DNA from: Singulisphaera acidiphila DSM 18658
Lineage (GTDB): Bacteria > Planctomycetota > Planctomycetia > Isosphaerales > Isosphaeraceae
Reading direction: 5' to 3'
DNA length: 64,000 nucleotides
Assembly: GCF_000242455.2 (NCBI RefSeq)
Contig: NC_019892.1
Location: 4,774,001-4,838,000 of the forward strand
Part shown: in pieces, positions 61,641 to 64,000 of the stretch
Numbering within the stretch: the stretch's first letter is position 1
Layout of the letters: every line of letters starts with the position of its first letter
The notes under the pieces: generated by a model
Database searches by the model: none
Told to the model about the DNA's origin: nothing
What the model saw: the letters and a program-made list of their open reading frames with translations, nothing else
Program-made: the position numbers and the translations under genes

Positions 61641-62182
61641 AAGTGGCAGGACCTCGTCTGACGAAAGGAAAAAGAAAGGGACGTGCAGATCCTCTCGATC
61701 TGCCAGTGATTGGCGATCGGGATCCGGTCGTGTGGGGAGAGTGAATCCTTTTGTAACTCGCACCCGATCGAAGTACAAGCGAGAGCCTATCGAAATGTCG
61801 GAATCCAGGAATGAGCGATCGTCAAGGCCATGTCGGTGAGAAAGAATCTCATCGACGGGCCACGTCGATGCGCTTGGTAAGCCGAGCAGCCCTTTTGAGA
61901 CGGCACCTCTTGAGCTGACACGACGCATGCGGGATTGATCGCGTGCACTTGCCTTCGCGGATTGCCGACCGTTAGGCGATGGGTGTAGCGTTAATGTAAT
62001 GTGTGATTATTGTCTTGTCTGTTTGGCCGCCGTGGCAGGGGGAGTCGCGCACGGCTTCGCGGAAGGTCCTAAACCGTTGGGTTTGGTCTTCCTTTGAACA
62101 GCCTTTGCAGAGCCGCGGTCACCCATCCGGATGTCAGGGACAACCGCGATCAGCAGCTTGCTTGTTGGAGAAAGGTATTTGC
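61641..62182. other. 542-bp region upstream of pair 4
   Basis: It should hold the promoter for the lipoprotein gene. TGGTCTTCCTTTGAA (62084-62098) recurs at 63600-63614 with similar flanks, a small dispersed repeat found downstream of minus-strand genes. No gene is supported. Confidence 0.4.
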
Positions 62183-63076
62183 TTATTCGTTTGGAATCGG
62201 CTTGGCGCGGTCGTTGCCGACGACGACGGTGGTGGCGGGGTGACGGTCCAGCCAATCGCCCCAGGTTGTCGCGGCGACCTGTTGAATCGGCTTGAGCGAT
62301 TGGCCTTTCAGTGGTCCCGCCACGCAGAGGAAGTCGTCAGCTTCGAACGCCCAAAGGCTCCTGGTTTTGCGGTCGTAGAGGACGGGCTGTTTGGACCGCG
62401 AGTAGCCGGTCGAGCCGAAGCTGATCGGTGAGCCGTCGACATCGCGGTGGAACGCGAAGACTTTCGCGCGCCCGCGATCGTAGAGGATGAGAACGGAGGA
62501 GTCGCCGTCGCGGTCGTTCACCATCTCGATCTTTTCCAGCAGATCGCGCGGATAGACGCGCGGACCGCCAGCGAAAGCGAGGCCGAAAACCTCCTGCCGT
62601 GCCCGGAGCTTCTTTCCACGGTCGCCTTTGGGGGGTTCGATGATGGGATAATCGATGCCGGGGATTGAGTCTCGACCGAAGCCGCCTTCGAGAGCGGCCA
62701 GGTCGATCGAGGCCTCGGTGACGTCGTAGACGTCGTCGGGTTCGCCGCTACGCTTGGCGGCGAAGAGGGTGGTGCGGCCGTCCTTCTTCGAGAGAAAGAC
62801 CGCCGCGCGGTCGTTATACGACCGTCGGGGATTCAAGCCCAGGTAGCCGATCGGCACATTGTCTTCTGCGGCTCGTGCCTCCTCCCTTAAGCGTACGTAC
62901 TGGGTCGCCAAGTTGCGGCCGACCAGGAGCCAGAGACCCCCAATCGCGAGACCAACGACGCCAACCGTCAGCAGGCGACGACGCTTGCGGTCGGGCGACG
63001 CGGCCGAGTCGGTGCTCGACTTGGAGTCGGAGTCGGAACCGGTTCTGGAGTCTGAGGTCGGCATCGGGGAATTCAT
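62183..63076 (-). CDS. DUF3179-like membrane-anchored protein
   Basis: 297 residues. A Ser/Asp-rich cytoplasmic tail of about 30 residues and a membrane helix (LLTVGVVGLAIGGLWLLVG) precede an outer domain of the DUF3179 type. That domain contains IPGIDYPIIEPPKGDRGKKL, GGPRVYPRDLLEKIEMVNDR, SVLILYDRGRAKVFAFHRDV and FGSTGYSRSKQPVLYDRKTR. The family has no established function. It lies downstream of a DUF1559 gene and short lipoprotein gene in the same direction, so it may belong to that unit (pair 5). Confidence 0.82.
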   Translation of the reverse strand: MNSPMPTSDSRTGSDSDSKSSTDSAASPDRKRRRLLTVGVVGLAIGGLWLLVGRNLATQYVRLREEARAAEDNVPIGYLGLNPRRSYNDRAAVFLSKKDGRTTLFAAKRSGEPDDVYDVTEASIDLAALEGGFGRDSIPGIDYPIIEPPKGDRGKKLRARQEVFGLAFAGGPRVYPRDLLEKIEMVNDRDGDSSVLILYDRGRAKVFAFHRDVDGSPISFGSTGYSRSKQPVLYDRKTRSLWAFEADDFLCVAGPLKGQSLKPIQQVAATTWGDWLDRHPATTVVVGNDRAKPIPNE

Positions 63077-63272
63077 GGTCGGAGGCTCCCGGCTTGGCGA
63101 CGCTTCCCAACCGCGACCAACGACCTGGGCTCCTCACTCGTTCACGTGTCGGGAGCGAAGCCTGAGCGGCCGTTGTTGCGCGGGGGCGAAGAAAAGGAAG
63201 GCTGATCGGAGCGGACAGTGGGGATTGAGGGATCGACGTGGCGATCCACGAACGAACCGGCAAGTTCGTCAC

Positions 63273-63473
63273 TCATTTCTTGGTGCTTGTTCGGAAGCTT
63301 CCGCTACCGTACTCTTTCCTGATGAGCACCTCGCGCTCTTTCTTCGCCGCTTGCAACCCCTCCGGTGTCGCCGGTGGAGGGGGAGCTTCTTCGCAGCCCG
63401 CGACGAGGAGGCACGAGAGCGCCAGGAGAGCGGATGACGCAGACACGAAAAATCGATATGTCCAAGATTGCAT
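63273..63473 (-). CDS. Short lipoprotein (pair 5)
   Basis: 66 residues from MQSWTYRFFVSASSALLALS; a TTG two codons earlier is less likely. Lipobox LVAGC. The mature part is short, Pro-rich then basic (EEAPPPPATPEGLQAAKKER), without a beta-sandwich, as in pair 3. It sits between a DUF1559 gene and the DUF3179-like gene, all on the minus strand. The ribosome binding site is weak. Confidence 0.7.
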   Translation of the reverse strand: MQSWTYRFFVSASSALLALSCLLVAGCEEAPPPPATPEGLQAAKKEREVLIRKEYGSGSFRTSTKK

Positions 63474-63629
63474 AATCAAGCCGTCTCGCTAATGAGCCGC
63501 GTTTTAGGGGGTATGAGAGCATCCGATGCCGCCGGCGGCCCAGGTCGGACGGCCGGCGATTTGGCGTTATGGACACGCTTGGTGCTGGGCCGTAAGACCT
63601 GGTCTTCCTTTGAATGGCTTGCAAACCTT

Positions 63630-63661
63630 GGTTCCACGGGTTGAGTCCAACCCGTGGAACC
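63630..63661 (-). terminator. Perfect hairpin behind the DUF1559 gene (pair 5)
   Basis: GGTTCCACGGGTTG (63630-63643) pairs perfectly with CAACCCGTGGAACC (63648-63661) around a 4-nt loop, 63 bp past the DUF1559 stop codon and before the lipoprotein gene. No T-run follows, so it may only reduce read-through. Confidence 0.65.
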
Positions 63662-63723
63662 CCGCAGCATGGGCTTGGCCATGACAACCCATCAGAAAAT
63701 CAAAGAAAACTGTGGCCAACAGC

Positions 63724-64000
63724 TTAGTAGGAGTCTGAGGAGATCACCTCGCCGCCGGAACGTGTGCTCAGGGCCATCCAGACTTGGCGGTTGATCGAAT
63801 CCTTGATAAATTTGACGCTGCCGTCGCCCAAGGTGGCGTTGATGCCGCCCGAGTGGTACGACGAAGCGGGCTTCATGATGTACCACCAGCTCTGGTCGTC
63901 CATCGTGCAGCAGGTCTGGTTCGGCGTCCGGATTGTGTTGAACCAGTTCCGCCAGATGCTCCCCTCGACCCAGGTGTAGCCTTTGTAACGCCAGTCTCCC
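63724..64000 (-). CDS. DUF1559 pseudopilin-like protein (pair 5), C-terminal part only
   Basis: The minus-strand frame entering from the right edge encodes the last 91 residues of a DUF1559 protein: YHSGGINATLGDGSVKFIKD, then INRQVWMALSTRSGGEVISS and final DSY, stopping at 63724. The N-terminal prepilin signal lies outside the window. The visible part includes a Trp- and Cys-rich stretch (TPNQTCCTMDDQSWWYIMKP) that differs from the other members here. Confidence 0.92.
   Translation of the reverse strand, partial: GDWRYKGYTWVEGSIWRNWFNTIRTPNQTCCTMDDQSWWYIMKPASSYHSGGINATLGDGSVKFIKDSINRQVWMALSTRSGGEVISSDSY

Noticed and set aside
1..64000. CRISPR arrays, rRNA, riboswitches, phage genes or a known antiphage island
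   Set aside because: No regularly spaced repeats, no conserved RNA core and no Cas, integrase or phage structural genes were seen. The four transposase genes belong to simple insertion sequences.

Overview
The window looks like chromosome of a planctomycete, most likely family Isosphaeraceae. This is inferred from gene content, not from a marker gene. The DNA is mostly GC-rich. There are five DUF1559 pseudopilin-like genes starting GFTLIELLVVIAII and ending in the H-x-G-G...DGSVRF motif. Other pointers are small lipoproteins paired with those genes, ECF sigma factors fused to membrane-anchored C-terminal domains, a Ser/Thr kinase with a long extracytoplasmic half, a caspase-like protein and a surface protein with an LEPR-XLL-like N-terminus. 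No rRNA, tRNA or CRISPR array was found.

Layout. 0-15 kb, mostly minus strand: a partial helical-repeat protein, a coiled-coil membrane protein, MsrA, a possibly acquired flavin monooxygenase, a kinase/beta-helix receptor, an RpoD-like sigma factor, an SGNH hydrolase and a caspase-like protease; then a plus-strand secreted glycosidase-like protein. 15-26 kb: two ECF sigma factors with a shared C-terminal module surround a rearranged block. In that block the 5' end of the first sigma gene is duplicated (282 versus 285 bp, about 97% identical) on both sides of a small secreted protein gene and an IS1380-family element. A large DUF4394-like surface protein and a rhodanese lie between. 26-29 kb: a lipoprotein and a glnB-HAD-receiver operon. 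29-36.5 kb: a TetR-MFP-RND efflux operon split by an IS4-family element inserted in a palindromic repeat. 36.5-41 kb: a fused dihydroxyacetone kinase and an SGNH/TPR protein. 41-64 kb: DUF1559/lipoprotein pairs mixed with small envelope proteins, a c-type cytochrome, a phosphoribosyltransferase and hydrolase pair, an IS5-family element, a second MFP-RND efflux pair and an IS701-family element that sits just upstream of one DUF1559 gene.

How the genes may work together (inference): most products act at or outside the cytoplasmic membrane (pseudopilins, lipoproteins, efflux pumps, sensor-fused sigma factors, receptor kinase). The window therefore looks like an envelope and signalling region that is being reshaped by at least four insertion sequences and by dispersed palindromes. 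The least explained parts are the sensor-fused sigma factors and the repeated pseudopilin plus lipoprotein module.
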